64,000 bases of DNA from Achromobacter sp. MYb9 (GCF_002975275.1 NZ_PCOQ01000002.1:124001-188000); one strand, 5' to 3'. Shown: positions 18,932 to 29,503, counted from the stretch's first letter. Notes: a model not told the origin generated them from the sequence alone. Program-made: numbers and translations.

Positions 18932-19938
18932 CTAGCGATTCGTGACCGGATACACGCCTTGCGGGCGCCATAACAGAATCGCGACCATCAGCGCGATATT
19001 CGAGAACAGAGCGGCCTTGGGCAGCAGGAAACCCGTGTAGTTGGCCATCAGGCCCACCAGCAGCGCGCCGATCAGACACCCCACGGTCGAGCCCAGGCCG
19101 CCGATCATGATCACGATGAAGATCAGCACGTTTACCTGCGCGCCCAATTGTGGCACGACCGACTGCTGGTACATGCCCCACAACACACCGCCCAACCCGG
19201 CAAGCATCGATCCGGCGACGAACACGCCTACGAACAGGTGCCGGATGCGGTAGCCCAGGCTTTCCACCATCTCGCGATCTTCCACGCCGGCTCGGATCAG
19301 CAGGCCAAGCTTGGTGCGGTTCAGCAGCCACAGCATGCCGCCCAGCACCAGCACGCCCACGGCAAGCGCCACGATCCGGAATTTTTCGATGGCCGCATCG
19401 CCCAGCAGGAATGCGCCCCGCAGGGCTTCGGGCAGCGGTAGCGACAGCGTCTGCGGACCCCAGATCATCTTGATGATCTCTTCACCGATGATCATGCCGC
19501 CCATCGTGATCAGGATCTGCTTGAGGTGCTGTCCATACACGGGCCGCACGATCACGCGTTCAAACGCGACGCCCACGGCGCCTGCCACCAGCATGCCCAC
19601 GATCATGGCCGGCAACACCGCGGCCAAGTTCATCCACAGGCTGCCTGTCTGGGTCCAGTCGGCCATGCCGCCGAGTACCGTCGCCGCCATGTAGGCGCCA
19701 ATAGCGATGAAGAGCCCGTGCCCGAAGTTCAGGACGTCCATCAGTCCGAACACCAGGGTCATGCCGGACGCCACGATGAAGATGATCATGCCCATTGCCA
19801 AGCCGGCCAGCGTCAGCGTGACCCAGGTTGAAAAAGAGCCGACCATCGGCAAGGCCAGGGCGGCCAGCGCCACGACCAGCAGGACAGGGCGCAAATCCGC
19901 GCGCGTGCGCGGCAGCGGGGCATCGATATCCAGGGTGC

Positions 19939-19942
<4 letters not shown>
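18932..19942 (-). CDS. livH: Branched-chain amino acid-type ABC transporter permease LivH
   Basis: 336 aa permease. The LivH motif is visible: GMTLVFGLMDVLNFGHGLFI, with later LGGVLWGMYQQSVVPQLG and IVIMIGGLGSTVGCLIGALL. It has an N-terminal extension with an extra hydrophobic helix (LLVVALAALALPMVG). Its ATG overlaps the livF stop by ATGA, so translation is coupled. It should form a heterodimer with LivM. Confidence 0.92.
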
Positions 19943-20684
<742 letters not shown>

Positions 20685-20688
<4 letters not shown>

Positions 20689-21455
20689 GCCTTGTGCTCC
20701 GTCGGGCTCATGCCCAGATAGGCTTGCTGCACGATGGGGGACGCGATGACGGAGGCGGGATCGCCGTCTGCCATCAGCTGGCCGTTGTGCAGCACGACGA
20801 TCCGGTCGGCCAGTTCGCGCACCACATCCATCTTGTGTTCCACCAGCAGGATGGTCTTGGAGGGATCGTTCTTGATCTCGCGGATCAGCTCCAGCACCAC
20901 GGGCACATCGTCCACGCTCATGCCGGCGGTGGGTTCGTCGAACATGAAGACTTGCGGTTCCAGCGCGATCAGCATCGCGATCTCGAGCTTGCGCTGATCG
21001 CCATGTGGCAGGTCGGCGGCCGGCTGGTCGCGCCTTGCGGACAGCCGCGTGCGTTCCAGCAGCGCGTCGGCGCGCGCCAATAGGGCGCGGTCGTCGTCCC
21101 AGGTGCGCCAGAAGCGGATCTGGCGCCAACTCATGCCTTGCTGACGCGATTGCAGCGCCAGCCGGACATTCTCGTGAACGGACAGTCGTGGGAACAATTG
21201 CGTCAGCTGGAACGCGCGGCCCAGGCCCGCGTGCATGCGTGCCGGCGCGGGCAGCGAGGTCAGATCGCGGCCGTTCAGCCGCACCGACCCCGCGCTTGCG
21301 CGCAGCTGGCCAGAGATCAAGTTGAAGTAAGTGGTCTTGCCCGCGCCGTTCGGGCCGACGATGGCGGTCAGCGTGCCAGGCGCATAACGGCAGCTGACAT
21401 CATTGACGGCCACATGCCCGCCGAAGCGGATCGTGAGCGATTGGGTTTCCAACAT
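20685..21455 (-). CDS. livG: ABC transporter ATP-binding protein LivG
   Basis: 256 aa ATPase. Walker A GPNGAGKTTYFNLISG and Walker B VFMFDEPTAGMS are clear, as is the switch region LLVEHKMDVV. The signature segment reads LPHGDQRKLEIAMLIA, where LSYGEQR-LE is usual; the LivG signature is often divergent in this way. It lies 15 bp after the binding-protein gene and overlaps livF by 4 bp. Confidence 0.93.
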
Positions 21456-21470
21456 CGCAGTGGCGCGTCT

Positions 21471-22643
21471 TCAGCGCTTGTTCTGGATCGGCACGGCCAT
21501 CTGGTCAGGCGTGATTTCCTTGACCAGGTCCTGCACCGCCCATGGCACCGAAGGGTCGCTCTTGATCCGGAAGTGGTACATGGATTGCATGGCCTGGTGG
21601 TCTTCGGGCCGGAACGTCATCTTGCCCTTGGGCGTGTCGAAGCTCAGGCCTTCCATCGCCTTGATCAGCTTGTCCGTATCGGAATCACCCGCGGTCTTGT
21701 TCAACGCCGCCACGATGGCGATGCCGGACGACATGCCGCCCGCCGTGAAGAAGTCCGGCGGCTGGCCGTAGCGCTTCTGATGTTCCGCGACCAGCCAGTC
21801 GTTGATCGGATTCTTGGGGATGCCGTAGTAGTAATAGGTGGCGCCTTCCATGCCGGCCAGCGACTTCAGCGGGGTCATCGCGGCCAGCGTGTTGCCGCCC
21901 GTCGCGATCTCGATGCCGAATCGCTTGGGATCCAGGTCGGCGATCTTGAACGGATTGCCCGCGCCCGCCCACAGGATGAAGATGATCTTGCGGCCGGGCT
22001 TGTCCTTGAGCGCATCGAACAGGCGCTGCGCGCCCGCGGTGAAGTCGGTGGCGTTGGCGGGCAGGTATTCCTCGTGCACGATCTTGGCGTTCTTCAGCGC
22101 GCCCTTGAAGGCTTTCACGCCGTCGCGGCCAAAGGCATAGTCTTGCGCGAGCATGGCGATCGAGGTGCCCGCCTGGTCGAAGGCCACGGCGTTGGCGATC
22201 GCATCCTGCGACGAGTTGCGGCCCGTGCGGAAAATGTACTTATTCCACTTTTCGCCCGTGATCGAATCCGCCACGGCGGGCTCCACCAACAGGATCTTCT
22301 CGTACTCTTCGGCGATCGGCAGCATGGCCAGCGCGACGCCCGACGAAGTGGGGCCCACGGCGATATCGGCGTTGTCGTCGGCATACGCCGACGCCAGCTG
22401 CGCGCGGGCCACGTCGGGCTTGCCCTGGTTATCCTTTTCAATCACGCGGATCTTGCGGCCGGCAACGATCATGGTGCCCTGCGTGGCGTACTCCAGGCCC
22501 AGCATCAGCCCGTTCTGCGTCTGTTTGGCGTAGGCCTCCAGCGGGCCCGTCTTGTCGTAGACATGGGCGACGACAACGTCTTTTGCGGCGGCGGCCGAAC
22601 TCATGCAAAGGGCTGCCAGCGCGGCAAGCAGAATGCGATTCAT
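21471..22643 (-). CDS. Periplasmic substrate-binding protein of the Liv-type ABC transporter
   Basis: 390 aa. It opens with a signal peptide (MNRILLAALAALCMSSAAAA) and then the mature start KDVVVAHVYDKTGPLEAYAK. It is a type I periplasmic binding fold like LivJ/LivK, with VGPTSSGVALAMLPIAEEYE and FRTGRNSSQDAIANAVAF. The ligand pocket differs from true leucine-binding proteins as far as can be seen by eye; relatives of this subgroup are often linked to aromatic or amide transport, but I cannot assign a ligand. It sits between a hydrolase gene (12 bp) and livG (15 bp). Confidence 0.9.
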   Translation of the reverse strand: MNRILLAALAALCMSSAAAAKDVVVAHVYDKTGPLEAYAKQTQNGLMLGLEYATQGTMIVAGRKIRVIEKDNQGKPDVARAQLASAYADDNADIAVGPTSSGVALAMLPIAEEYEKILLVEPAVADSITGEKWNKYIFRTGRNSSQDAIANAVAFDQAGTSIAMLAQDYAFGRDGVKAFKGALKNAKIVHEEYLPANATDFTAGAQRLFDALKDKPGRKIIFILWAGAGNPFKIADLDPKRFGIEIATGGNTLAAMTPLKSLAGMEGATYYYYGIPKNPINDWLVAEHQKRYGQPPDFFTAGGMSSGIAIVAALNKTAGDSDTDKLIKAMEGLSFDTPKGKMTFRPEDHQAMQSMYHFRIKSDPSVPWAVQDLVKEITPDQMAVPIQNKR

Positions 22644-22655
22644 GGATGTCTCCTG

Positions 22656-23567
22656 TTATCGGCGGGCGAGCGCAGCCGCCGTGTGGTCATGCAGAGGGTC
22701 CGGCGTGGCCAGGAACCGGCGGATGGCGTCGATCTGCGCCGACACGTTCAGCGCGGGGGCGTGGCCGCAATCGGGAAAGTCGATGCGTTGGGCGCACGGT
22801 CCGCGTCGCGTCATCGCGTCGGCGACTTCGGGCAGCAGCAGATCGGAGTCGGCGCCGCGCAGCAGCAGCACCGGCATGCGCAGCGAGTCGTAGCCGTTCC
22901 AGCGGTCATAGTCGCCCGGGTGATGGCTGAACTGTCCGACGATGGCGGGGTCGTAATGCGCCGTGACGCGACCGTCGGGCAGGCGTCGCATCGAGGTTTC
23001 AGCCATCCGGCGCCATTGCTCGTCGCTTTGCCAGCCGTAGGGCCGGTAGGCGACGCGAAGCCAGGACTCCAGTTCGGTGACCGTGTCGAACGCGGGCGGA
23101 TTGCCGGCATAAGCCAGGATGCGGTCGATGGCGGGCTGCGGCAGCTCGGGCCCGATGTCATTGACGACCAGGTGCGAGATCCGGCCGTGCAGCGTCGTGG
23201 CCGCGGCGTGCATGCCGGTGGCGCCGCCCATCGACGTGCCCACCCAGCGCAGCCGGCCAAGCGACAAGCCGTCGGCCAGCGCGCGGGCCAGGCGCGCGTA
23301 GAAGTCCAGTTGGTATTCGGCGACCGGATCGGGGCTCCATTGCGACAGGCCGCGCCCGATCGTGTCGGGGCAGATGATGCGGTAGTCGTCCGCCAGCGCC
23401 GTCGCCAGTTCGTCGAAGTCGCGCCCGGTGCGGGCCAGGCCGTGCCACATGATGACGGGGGGCGCGTCGGGCGCGCCCCATTCGGTCAGGTGCAGCTCGC
23501 GGCCTTCGCAGCGCAGATAGCGCGAAGCCGGCGTGTGGCGGGCGGCCGTTGCAGGCGCGTTTGCCAT
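22656..23567 (-). CDS. Alpha/beta hydrolase
   Basis: 303 aa cytoplasmic enzyme. The start at 23567 has a perfect GGAGGAG site. The oxyanion-hole segment is WHGLARTGRDFDEL; the nucleophile elbow is GTSMGG (Ser); the acid is in LLRGADSDLLLP; the catalytic His is in DCGHAPAL. This is a complete Ser-Asp-His triad of the esterase/lactonase/C-C hydrolase superfamily. It is first in the operon with a complete Liv-type transporter and divergent from an AraC regulator, so it probably hydrolyses the imported compound. The substrate is unknown. Confidence 0.88.
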   Translation of the reverse strand: MANAPATAARHTPASRYLRCEGRELHLTEWGAPDAPPVIMWHGLARTGRDFDELATALADDYRIICPDTIGRGLSQWSPDPVAEYQLDFYARLARALADGLSLGRLRWVGTSMGGATGMHAAATTLHGRISHLVVNDIGPELPQPAIDRILAYAGNPPAFDTVTELESWLRVAYRPYGWQSDEQWRRMAETSMRRLPDGRVTAHYDPAIVGQFSHHPGDYDRWNGYDSLRMPVLLLRGADSDLLLPEVADAMTRRGPCAQRIDFPDCGHAPALNVSAQIDAIRRFLATPDPLHDHTAAALARR

Positions 23568-23610
23568 GAGTCTCCTCCCGGGTTGTCCAGGTTGTGTGCT
23601 TATCGGGCTG

Positions 23611-23640
23611 ACTATAGACTTGCGCCAAACGCATCCACAA
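23611..23640 (-). promoter_or_regulatory. Candidate promoter of the hydrolase-liv operon
   Basis: On the minus strand a -35 TTGTGG (23640-23635), an 18 bp spacer and a -10 TATAGT (23616-23611), about 45 bp ahead of the hydrolase start codon. The 161 bp region is shared with the divergent araC-type gene, whose product is the likely activator. Confidence 0.55.
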
Positions 23641-23728
23641 TGCGCCGCGCACCCCAGAGCAGGGTGAGTCAAGAAGTTGTAGACGCAAGATCAAATTGCG
23701 CTTCCCGCCGCGTACAGGAGACCGCGCC

Positions 23729-24688
23729 ATGTCCAACACGGAATTTGCCATCTCGGCCAGCGCTGGCGCTGACCGGCGCGAGCAATGGCGCGCGGCGCTG
23801 TCGGACGCTTTCGGCCCGTTCGAGGTACACGGCGGCATGCCTACCCATTTCGCGGGGCATGTGCGCTATGCGCGCCGCGCCAGTCTGCAGTTCAACGACC
23901 TGCACTATCAGGGACAGAAGCTGGAACGCACCGCGGGCAATGTGTCGCGGCTGGACCAGGAGTTCTACACCTTCGGCTTGCCATTGGCCGGTCCCCTGGC
24001 CGTGCGGCAGCAAGGCCGGGAATTCCAGGTCGAGCCCGGCTGCGTGTACCTGATGAACCAGAGCCTGCCCTATCAGGCGACGGCGCTGGGCGCGTCGGGC
24101 TATCGCAGCCTGAGCGTGTCCTTTCCGCGCAGCGCGCTGTCGCAACGGGATTCCCGCGTCGGCGCCTTCTACAAGCTGCGCATCGACGATGGTTCCCCGC
24201 GTGGCGCGATGCTGGCCAGTTACATGGAGCACTTGTTCAAGGGCATGGGCGGCTGGTCCGACACCGAGGTCACCGAACTTGGCGAACGCCTGATCGACCT
24301 GATCGTGCTGTTCCTGGTGCAATCGGGGCAAGGCCATGCGTCGGAGTCCGACAGCAGCGTGACGGTGGCGCATCGGCAGCGCGTGCTGGCCTACATCCGC
24401 CAGCATCTGGCCGACCCGGCGTTGTCGCCGCAGGCCGTGGCGCAAGGGTGCGGCGTGTCGGTCGCCTATCTGCACCGCATCCTTCGCGCCGGCGGCCTGT
24501 CGGCCGAGTCCTTCATCTTCGATCAGCGTCTGGACAAATGCCGCGAACTGCTGCTGAGTCCACAACACCGCCATCGCAGCATCGCCGAGCTGGCCTACCA
24601 GGTCGGGTTTTCGCACCCGTCGCATTTCAGCCGCCTGTTCAAGCGGCGCTTCGGCATGACGCCGCGGGACCTGCGGGCAAGTTCGTAG
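23729..24688 (+). CDS. AraC-family transcriptional regulator
   Basis: 319 aa. The start ATG 23729 has AGGAG 9 bases upstream; a TTG 33 bases earlier lacks one. The N-terminal two-thirds is a cupin-like sensor (YTFGLPLAGPLAVRQQGREF, QVEPGCVYLMNQSLPY) of the AraC_binding_2 type. The C-terminus holds two helix-turn-helix motifs (LSPQAVAQGCGVSVAYLHRI and SIAELAYQVGFSHPSHFSRL) and the family end FKRRFGMTPRDLR. Divergent from the hydrolase-liv operon, it is the probable regulator of that operon in response to the transported compound. Confidence 0.92.
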   Translation: MSNTEFAISASAGADRREQWRAALSDAFGPFEVHGGMPTHFAGHVRYARRASLQFNDLHYQGQKLERTAGNVSRLDQEFYTFGLPLAGPLAVRQQGREFQVEPGCVYLMNQSLPYQATALGASGYRSLSVSFPRSALSQRDSRVGAFYKLRIDDGSPRGAMLASYMEHLFKGMGGWSDTEVTELGERLIDLIVLFLVQSGQGHASESDSSVTVAHRQRVLAYIRQHLADPALSPQAVAQGCGVSVAYLHRILRAGGLSAESFIFDQRLDKCRELLLSPQHRHRSIAELAYQVGFSHPSHFSRLFKRRFGMTPRDLRASS

Positions 24689-24728
24689 GGGGCGGTTGGC
24701 TTTTGTTTTGCCGCCACCCGGCGATAAA

Positions 24729-24760
24729 AAAAGCCCCACGGACCAAACCGTGGGGCTTTT
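24729..24760. terminator. Bidirectional terminator between araC-type gene and aldehyde dehydrogenase
   Basis: A perfect 13 bp inverted repeat AAAAGCCCCACGG/CCGTGGGGCTTTT (24729-24741 with 24748-24760) and a 6 nt loop. The A-run on one side and T-run on the other let it work for both converging genes. Confidence 0.92.
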
Positions 24761-24779
24761 CGATTCTGCAGGGGTGCGG

Positions 24780-26207
24780 TCAGATGTGCGTGATGAACTT
24801 CGTGACCAGGTAGCCGTCGAACGTTTCCAGGCCGCCTTCACTGCCGATGCCGCTGTCCTTGATGCCGCCGAACGGCGTCTCGGCCAGCGCGCTGCCGAAG
24901 TGGTTGATGTTGACCATGCCGGCCTCCAGGCCATTCGAGACCTTCGTGGCTGTCTTCAACGAGTTCGTGAACACGTACGACGACAGGCCGAAGGGCAGGC
25001 TGTTGGCGCGGCGCAGCACTTCATCGGTGTCCTTGAAGCGGACGACCGGCGCGACGGGGCCGAAGGGCTCTTCGGTCATCAGCATGGAGTCGTCGGGCAG
25101 GTCCGTCACGACCGTGGGGGCGAAGAAGAAGCCCTTGCGGTCCAGCGGGCCGCCGCCGACCACGACCTTGCCGCCGTGCTTCTTGGCGTCGTCGATGAAA
25201 GCGCTCATGGCGGGTACGCGGCGTTCGTGAGCCAGCGGGCCCATGTCCGTGCCGGCTTCCAGGCCGTCGCCGACCTTGATGTTCTTCAGCACGTCCGAGA
25301 AGCGGGCCAGGAATTGCTCGTAGGCGCCTTCCTGCACGTAGAAGCGGGTGGGCGACACGCAGACCTGGCCGGCGTTGCGGACCTTGAACTTGGCCAGCAT
25401 CTCGGCGGCGCGCTCGACATCGGCGTCATCGAACACGAGCACGGGCGAATGGCCACCCAATTCCATCGTGACGCGCTTCATGTGCGCGCCGGCCAGGGCG
25501 GCCAGTTGCTTGCCCACCGGCACGGAACCGGTGAACGAGACCTTGCGCACGATCGGCGAGCGGATCAGGTAGTCGGAAATCTTTGCGGGCTCGCCCCAGA
25601 CGATGTTCAGGCAGCCCTTGGGCAGGCCGGCGTCGTGGAACATGCGGGCAATGGCCATGACGGCGCTGGGCGAATCTTCCGGCCCTTTCAGCACCACCGT
25701 GCAACCGGCGCCGAGCGCCGCGGCGATCTTGCGGATGGCCTGGTTGTACGGGAAGTTCCAGGGCGTGAACGCGGCGCAGACGCCGATGGGTTCGCGCACG
25801 ACGAACTGGCGCACGTCCGGGTTGCGGGGCGGCACGACGCGGCCGTAGATGCGTCGGCATTCCTCGGCGTGCCAATCGGCATGCTCGGCGCAGGATGTGA
25901 CTTCGCCCACGGCCTCGGCCAGCGGCTTGCCCTGGTCCAGCGTCATGTTGCGGCCGATTTCCTTGGCGCGCTCGCGCGACAGCGTGGCGACCTTGCGCAG
26001 GATGGCGGAACGGTCCATGGGCGAGGACTTCTTCCAGGATTCGAACGCGCGCTGGGCGGCGGCCAGCGCACGGTCCAGATCCGCTTCGGTGGCGTGCGGC
26101 AACTGGCCAAGCACTTCCAGCGTGGCCGGGTTGATGACGTCCTGGGTGCGCCTACCCTCGCCGGAGATGAATTCGCCGTCGATATACAGCGCCAACTGTT
26201 CATACAT
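24780..26207 (-). CDS. NAD(P)-dependent aldehyde dehydrogenase (succinate-semialdehyde dehydrogenase-like)
   Basis: 475 aa, normal ALDH length. [20 protein letters not shown] forms the cofactor loop; the catalytic Glu is in MELGGHSP and the nucleophilic Cys in [22 protein letters not shown] and a C-terminal [15 protein letters not shown] complete the fold. It is closest by eye to the GabD/semialdehyde class, but the substrate is not decided by sequence. It converges with the araC-type gene across a terminator and starts divergently from the beta-hydroxylase-like gene. An AGGAA site precedes the ATG at 26207. It may act in the same catabolic route as the hydrolase and transporter; this is inference. 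Confidence 0.9.
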   Translation of the reverse strand: MYEQLALYIDGEFISGEGRRTQDVINPATLEVLGQLPHATEADLDRALAAAQRAFESWKKSSPMDRSAILRKVATLSRERAKEIGRNMTLDQGKPLAEAVGEVTSCAEHADWHAEECRRIYGRVVPPRNPDVRQFVVREPIGVCAAFTPWNFPYNQAIRKIAAALGAGCTVVLKGPEDSPSAVMAIARMFHDAGLPKGCLNIVWGEPAKISDYLIRSPIVRKVSFTGSVPVGKQLAALAGAHMKRVTMELGGHSPVLVFDDADVERAAEMLAKFKVRNAGQVCVSPTRFYVQEGAYEQFLARFSDVLKNIKVGDGLEAGTDMGPLAHERRVPAMSAFIDDAKKHGGKVVVGGGPLDRKGFFFAPTVVTDLPDDSMLMTEEPFGPVAPVVRFKDTDEVLRRANSLPFGLSSYVFTNSLKTATKVSNGLEAGMVNINHFGSALAETPFGGIKDSGIGSEGGLETFDGYLVTKFITHI

Positions 26208-26360
26208 GCCTGTCGTTCCTTGCGAAATAGGGATGGATTGCGACCGCTGTCGCCCGCGCCAGTCTAAACCAGCTTGTTCGCGTCAGGGAGGGCCACTCCC
26301 GTGCGCGAAGCTGGGGCCAATCAGAGGCGGTGGCGCCCCGTCTTGCAAGCCTCCGCGCGC

Positions 26361-27158
26361 ATGGCCACAATGGGGGCTCTCTGGCCGACCATCACCGAAT
26401 CCATCGTGCAATCCGTCGACGCGCGTCCCGCCGCCAAGCCCAGTCTCTACTCCCGCGTGTTGTTCCGCTTCATCGATTGGTTGCGTCATCGGATCGCCCG
26501 GGCGTCGCTGGTGGGCGACCGCCCCATCTTCCAGAACGGCCAGTTCCCCTGGATCGCGGCGCTCGAGGCGCAGACCCCCGCCATCCGCGCCGAACTCACC
26601 GCACTGCTGGCGCAGCGGCAGCAACTGCCCGCTTTCCACGAGATCTCGCCCGATGTGGGCATGATCACGTCTGACGATCAATGGAAGACCTTCCTGTTCA
26701 TGGGCTATGGCCTGCGTTCCGAACGCAACCTGGCCAGCTGCCCGGCAACGGCCCGCGCGCTTGATGGGATCCCGGGCATCCGCAGCGCCTTCTTTTCCAT
26801 CCTCGAGCCCGGCAAGCGGATCCCGCTGCACACTGGCCCGTACAACGGCGTCCTGCGTCTGCACCTGGGGCTGGTCGTGCCCGAGCCGGCCGACCGTTGC
26901 TGGATCGAGGTCGGGGGCGAACGCTATAGCTGGCGGGAAGGCCGCGCCGTGGTGTTCGACGACCTGTATCCTCATCAGGTGCACAACGACACGGACGGTT
27001 TGCGGGCCGTGTTGTTCGTGGACTTTGAACGGCCGTGCCGGGTTCCGGTAAAATGGCTGAATCGCCTGGTGCTCAGGGCGGCCCCGTTCACGGACGAAAT
27101 CCGGCGCGGCAAGGCCAACCACGATGCCTGGGAGAAGAGCTTTTACCGCCACAAATAA
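26361..27158 (+). CDS. Aspartyl/asparaginyl beta-hydroxylase-family dioxygenase
   Basis: About 265 aa. Family signatures of Fe(II)/2-oxoglutarate hydroxylases are clear: IPLHTGPYNGVLRLHLGLVV with the first metal His, WREGRAVVFDDLYPHQVHND with the second His region, and a distal Arg (LRAVLFVDFERP). Relatives include LpxO, which hydroxylates lipid A acyl chains, and peptide hydroxylases. No N-terminal membrane helix is evident, unlike LpxO, so the target is open. The start is uncertain: ATG 26361 or 26370, neither with a strong ribosome-binding site. It is followed by the rplN promoter region. Confidence 0.85.
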   Translation: MATMGALWPTITESIVQSVDARPAAKPSLYSRVLFRFIDWLRHRIARASLVGDRPIFQNGQFPWIAALEAQTPAIRAELTALLAQRQQLPAFHEISPDVGMITSDDQWKTFLFMGYGLRSERNLASCPATARALDGIPGIRSAFFSILEPGKRIPLHTGPYNGVLRLHLGLVVPEPADRCWIEVGGERYSWREGRAVVFDDLYPHQVHNDTDGLRAVLFVDFERPCRVPVKWLNRLVLRAAPFTDEIRRGKANHDAWEKSFYRHK

Positions 27159-27230
27159 GGGGCGGATAGCTCGCAACCCGCTTCCCTCATAGAGGGGCGT
27201 GGTGTTTTGTGCGTCATTCCAACAAAGTGC
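27159..27230. other. Spacer before the rplN promoter
   Basis: About 70 bp after the beta-hydroxylase-like stop. A short stem around CCCTC/GAGGGG is seen near 27184-27196 without a T-run. No gene is present. Confidence 0.4.
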
Positions 27231-27259
27231 TTGCGCTCAAAATTTAACCACGCTAGAAT
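27231..27259 (+). promoter_or_regulatory. Promoter of the rplN (spc) operon
   Basis: -35 TTGCGC (27231-27236), a 17 bp spacer and -10 TAGAAT (27254-27259). The preceding AAGTGC continues into the -35 box, giving the same AAGTGCTTGYGC block as at the rplC promoter (12171-12182). It would start transcription near 27266. Confidence 0.75.
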
Positions 27260-27265
27260 GATCAG

Positions 27266-27514
27266 CTTTCCCAGATTGTCGATCCAGTTAACCGAAAGTT
27301 GTTTCGAAGACTAGTCGGCGTGTTGGGGGAATACCCGCAGGATTTCAACCCAGGGTCGTTGCGTTGCCAACCAGTTGTAGAGATAGGGCGAAAGCGCTAG
27401 CGCTACAACACATAAAGCAGGGCGGCAGACCTGACGGGACCAAAACTGGCAGGAATTGCAGTGTTCCCTTATTGGGAAAACCGTATTTCCAGTTAAGTTG
27501 GAACAGGAAAAATC
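27266..27514 (+). promoter_or_regulatory. Structured 5' leader of rplN
   Basis: About 250 nt. It holds a perfect 12 bp palindrome AGCGCTAGCGCT (27393-27404) nested in GTTGTAG/CTACAAC (27374-27380 with 27403-27409), and AACTGG/CCAGTT (27444-27449 with 27489-27494) enclosing TTCCC/GGGAA (27464-27468 with 27474-27478). It lies directly before the rplN ribosome-binding site (CAGGAAAAATC). A role in translational feedback is possible. In E. coli the spc operon is controlled by S8 at rplE, so this would be a different site. Confidence 0.45.
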
Positions 27515-27883
27515 ATGATCCAAATGCAGACCACGCTGGACGTGGCCGATAACACTGGTGCGCGTCATGTCATGTGCATTAAGGTGCTCGGTGGCTCCAA
27601 GCGCCGTTATGCCGGTATCGGCGACATCATCAAGGTGAGCGTCAAAGATGCGGCTCCGCGCGGACGCGTCAAGAAAGGCGAAATTTACAATGCCGTGGTG
27701 GTTCGTACCGCCAAGGGCGTGCGCCGTAAAGACGGTTCGCTGATTAAGTTCGGTGGCAATGCCGCCGTATTGCTCAACGCCAAGCTGGAGCCCATCGGCA
27801 CCCGCATCTTCGGACCCGTTACGCGTGAACTGCGTACCGAGAAGTTCATGAAGATCGTGTCGTTGGCCCCGGAAGTGCTGTAA
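27515..27883 (+). CDS. rplN: 50S ribosomal protein L14
   Basis: 122 aa, normal length. L14 binds 23S rRNA at the subunit interface, together with L19, and is the target of RsfS silencing. [20 protein letters not shown] and [18 protein letters not shown] are family signatures. First gene of its transcript here because of the insert between rpsQ and rplN. Confidence 0.98.
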   Translation: MIQMQTTLDVADNTGARHVMCIKVLGGSKRRYAGIGDIIKVSVKDAAPRGRVKKGEIYNAVVVRTAKGVRRKDGSLIKFGGNAAVLLNAKLEPIGTRIFGPVTRELRTEKFMKIVSLAPEVL

Positions 27884-27894
27884 GGAGCCCTACG

Positions 27895-28215
27895 ATGAAC
27901 AACATTCGTAAAGGCGACGAAGTCATCGTCCTGACCGGCCGCGACAAGAAGCGTCGCGGTACCGTGCTGGCTCGTGTTGATGCCGACCACGTTCTGGTCG
28001 AAGGCGTCAACATTGCCAAGAAGCACGTGAAAGCCAACCCGATGGCTAACAACCCGGGCGGGATTGTCGAAAAGACCATGCCGATCCACATCTCGAATGT
28101 GGCGCTCTTCAACCCCGCAACCGGTCGTGGCGACCGCGTGGGCGTTCAAGAAGTCGAAGGTCGCAAGGTCCGCGTGTTCCGTTCCAATGGTGCCGTTGTC
28201 GGCGCCAAGGCGTAA
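27895..28215 (+). CDS. rplX: 50S ribosomal protein L24
   Basis: 106 aa. An assembly-initiator protein with an N-terminal KOW motif ([20 protein letters not shown]) that binds the 5' end of 23S rRNA. An AAGGAG site precedes the ATG. It lies 11 bp after rplN and 12 bp before rplE. Confidence 0.98.
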   Translation: MNNIRKGDEVIVLTGRDKKRRGTVLARVDADHVLVEGVNIAKKHVKANPMANNPGGIVEKTMPIHISNVALFNPATGRGDRVGVQEVEGRKVRVFRSNGAVVGAKA

Positions 28216-28227
28216 GGGGCGATAGAC

Positions 28228-28767
28228 ATGTCTCGTTTGCAAGATTTCTACAAGAGCAAGGTCGCTGGCGACCTGCAGGCCAAGTTTGGCTACAAGAGCG
28301 TCATGGAAGTGCCGCGCATCACCAAGATCACCCTGAACATGGGTGTCTCGGAAGCCGTGTCCGATAAGAAGGTTATCGAACACGCGGTGTCGGACCTGAC
28401 CAAGATCGCTGGCCAAAAGCCTGTCGTGACGAAGACCAAGAAGGCTATCGCCGGTTTCAAGATCCGCGAAAACTACCCGATTGGTTGCATGGTCACGCTG
28501 CGTGGTCAACGCATGTATGAATTCCTGGATCGCCTCGTTGCGGTCGCGCTGCCTCGCGTGCGCGACTTCCGTGGTATCTCGGGTCGTGCATTTGACGGCC
28601 GTGGCAACTACAACATCGGGGTGAAAGAGCAAATCATTTTCCCCGAAATCGAGTACGACAAGATCGACGCGCTGCGTGGGCTGAACATCAGCATCACCAC
28701 CTCCGCGAAGACCGACGAAGAAGCCAAGGCGCTGTTGACGGCCTTCAGCTTCCCGTTCCGTAACTAA
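28228..28767 (+). CDS. rplE: 50S ribosomal protein L5
   Basis: 179 aa. L5 carries 5S rRNA with L18 and touches P-site tRNA and S13. Signatures are [20 protein letters not shown] and [20 protein letters not shown]. Full length. In E. coli the spc operon repressor S8 acts near the start of this gene. Confidence 0.98.
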   Translation: MSRLQDFYKSKVAGDLQAKFGYKSVMEVPRITKITLNMGVSEAVSDKKVIEHAVSDLTKIAGQKPVVTKTKKAIAGFKIRENYPIGCMVTLRGQRMYEFLDRLVAVALPRVRDFRGISGRAFDGRGNYNIGVKEQIIFPEIEYDKIDALRGLNISITTSAKTDEEAKALLTAFSFPFRN

Positions 28768-28779
28768 GGGGCTGATGAC

Positions 28780-29085
28780 GTGGCAAAACTTTCCCTCATC
28801 AATCGCGACATCAAGCGCGCCAAGCTGGCTGACAAGTTCGCTGGCAAACGTGCTGAGTTGAAGGCGATCATCGACGACCAGTCGAAGACCGACGAAGAAC
28901 GTTACCAAGCTCGGCTCAAGCTGCAACAGCTGCCGCGCAATGCCAATCCGACGCGCCAACGTAACCGTTGCGTGGTCACCGGTCGTCCGCGCGGTGTGTT
29001 CCGCAAGTTCGGCCTGACGCGTCACAAACTGCGTGAAATGGCGATGAAGGGCGAAATCCCCGGCATCACCAAGGCCAGCTGGTAG
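28780..29085 (+). CDS. rpsN: 30S ribosomal protein S14 (zinc-free type)
   Basis: 101 aa long form without the CxxC...CxxC zinc ribbon; [18 protein letters not shown] marks the rRNA-binding core. The start codon is GTG at 28780, which gives the expected [11 protein letters not shown]-terminus. It lies 12 bp after rplE and 10 bp before rpsH. Confidence 0.97.
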   Translation: MAKLSLINRDIKRAKLADKFAGKRAELKAIIDDQSKTDEERYQARLKLQQLPRNANPTRQRNRCVVTGRPRGVFRKFGLTRHKLREMAMKGEIPGITKASW

Positions 29086-29095
29086 GAGATACATT

Positions 29096-29491
29096 ATGAG
29101 CATGAGCGATCCCATCGCCGATATGCTGACCCGCATTCGCAATGCGCAGCAAGTGGACAAAGTTACGGTGAGCATGCCCTCCTCGAAGCTGAAGGCGGCT
29201 ATTGCCGCTGTGCTGAAAGACGAAGGCTACATCGACAGCTTTGAAATCAAGGGCACCCAGGCCAAGCCTGAGCTCGAGATCACCCTGAAGTACTACGCTG
29301 GCCGTCCGGTTATCGAGCGCATTGAACGCGTTTCGCGCCCCGGTCTGCGTATCTACAAGGGCCGTACCAGCATTCCTCAGGTCATGAACGGCCTGGGCGT
29401 GGCTATCGTTTCGACCTCGCGCGGCGTCATGACCGACCGTAAGGCTCGCGCCAACGGCGTCGGCGGCGAAGTGCTGTGCTACGTGGCCTAA
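29096..29491 (+). CDS. rpsH: 30S ribosomal protein S8
   Basis: 131 aa. S8 binds helix 21 of 16S rRNA early in assembly and in E. coli represses the spc operon. [20 protein letters not shown] and [14 protein letters not shown] are family signatures. Two ATGs, at 29096 and 29102; the first has the better GGAG spacing. Confidence 0.98.
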   Translation: MSMSDPIADMLTRIRNAQQVDKVTVSMPSSKLKAAIAAVLKDEGYIDSFEIKGTQAKPELEITLKYYAGRPVIERIERVSRPGLRIYKGRTSIPQVMNGLGVAIVSTSRGVMTDRKARANGVGGEVLCYVA

Positions 29492-29503
29492 GGAGAAATT
29501 CGA

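Noticed and set aside
21138..24053. 971-codon plus-strand open frame across livG, the binding protein and the hydrolase
   Set aside because: It runs antisense to three genes with intact catalytic motifs and has no recognisable domain of its own.
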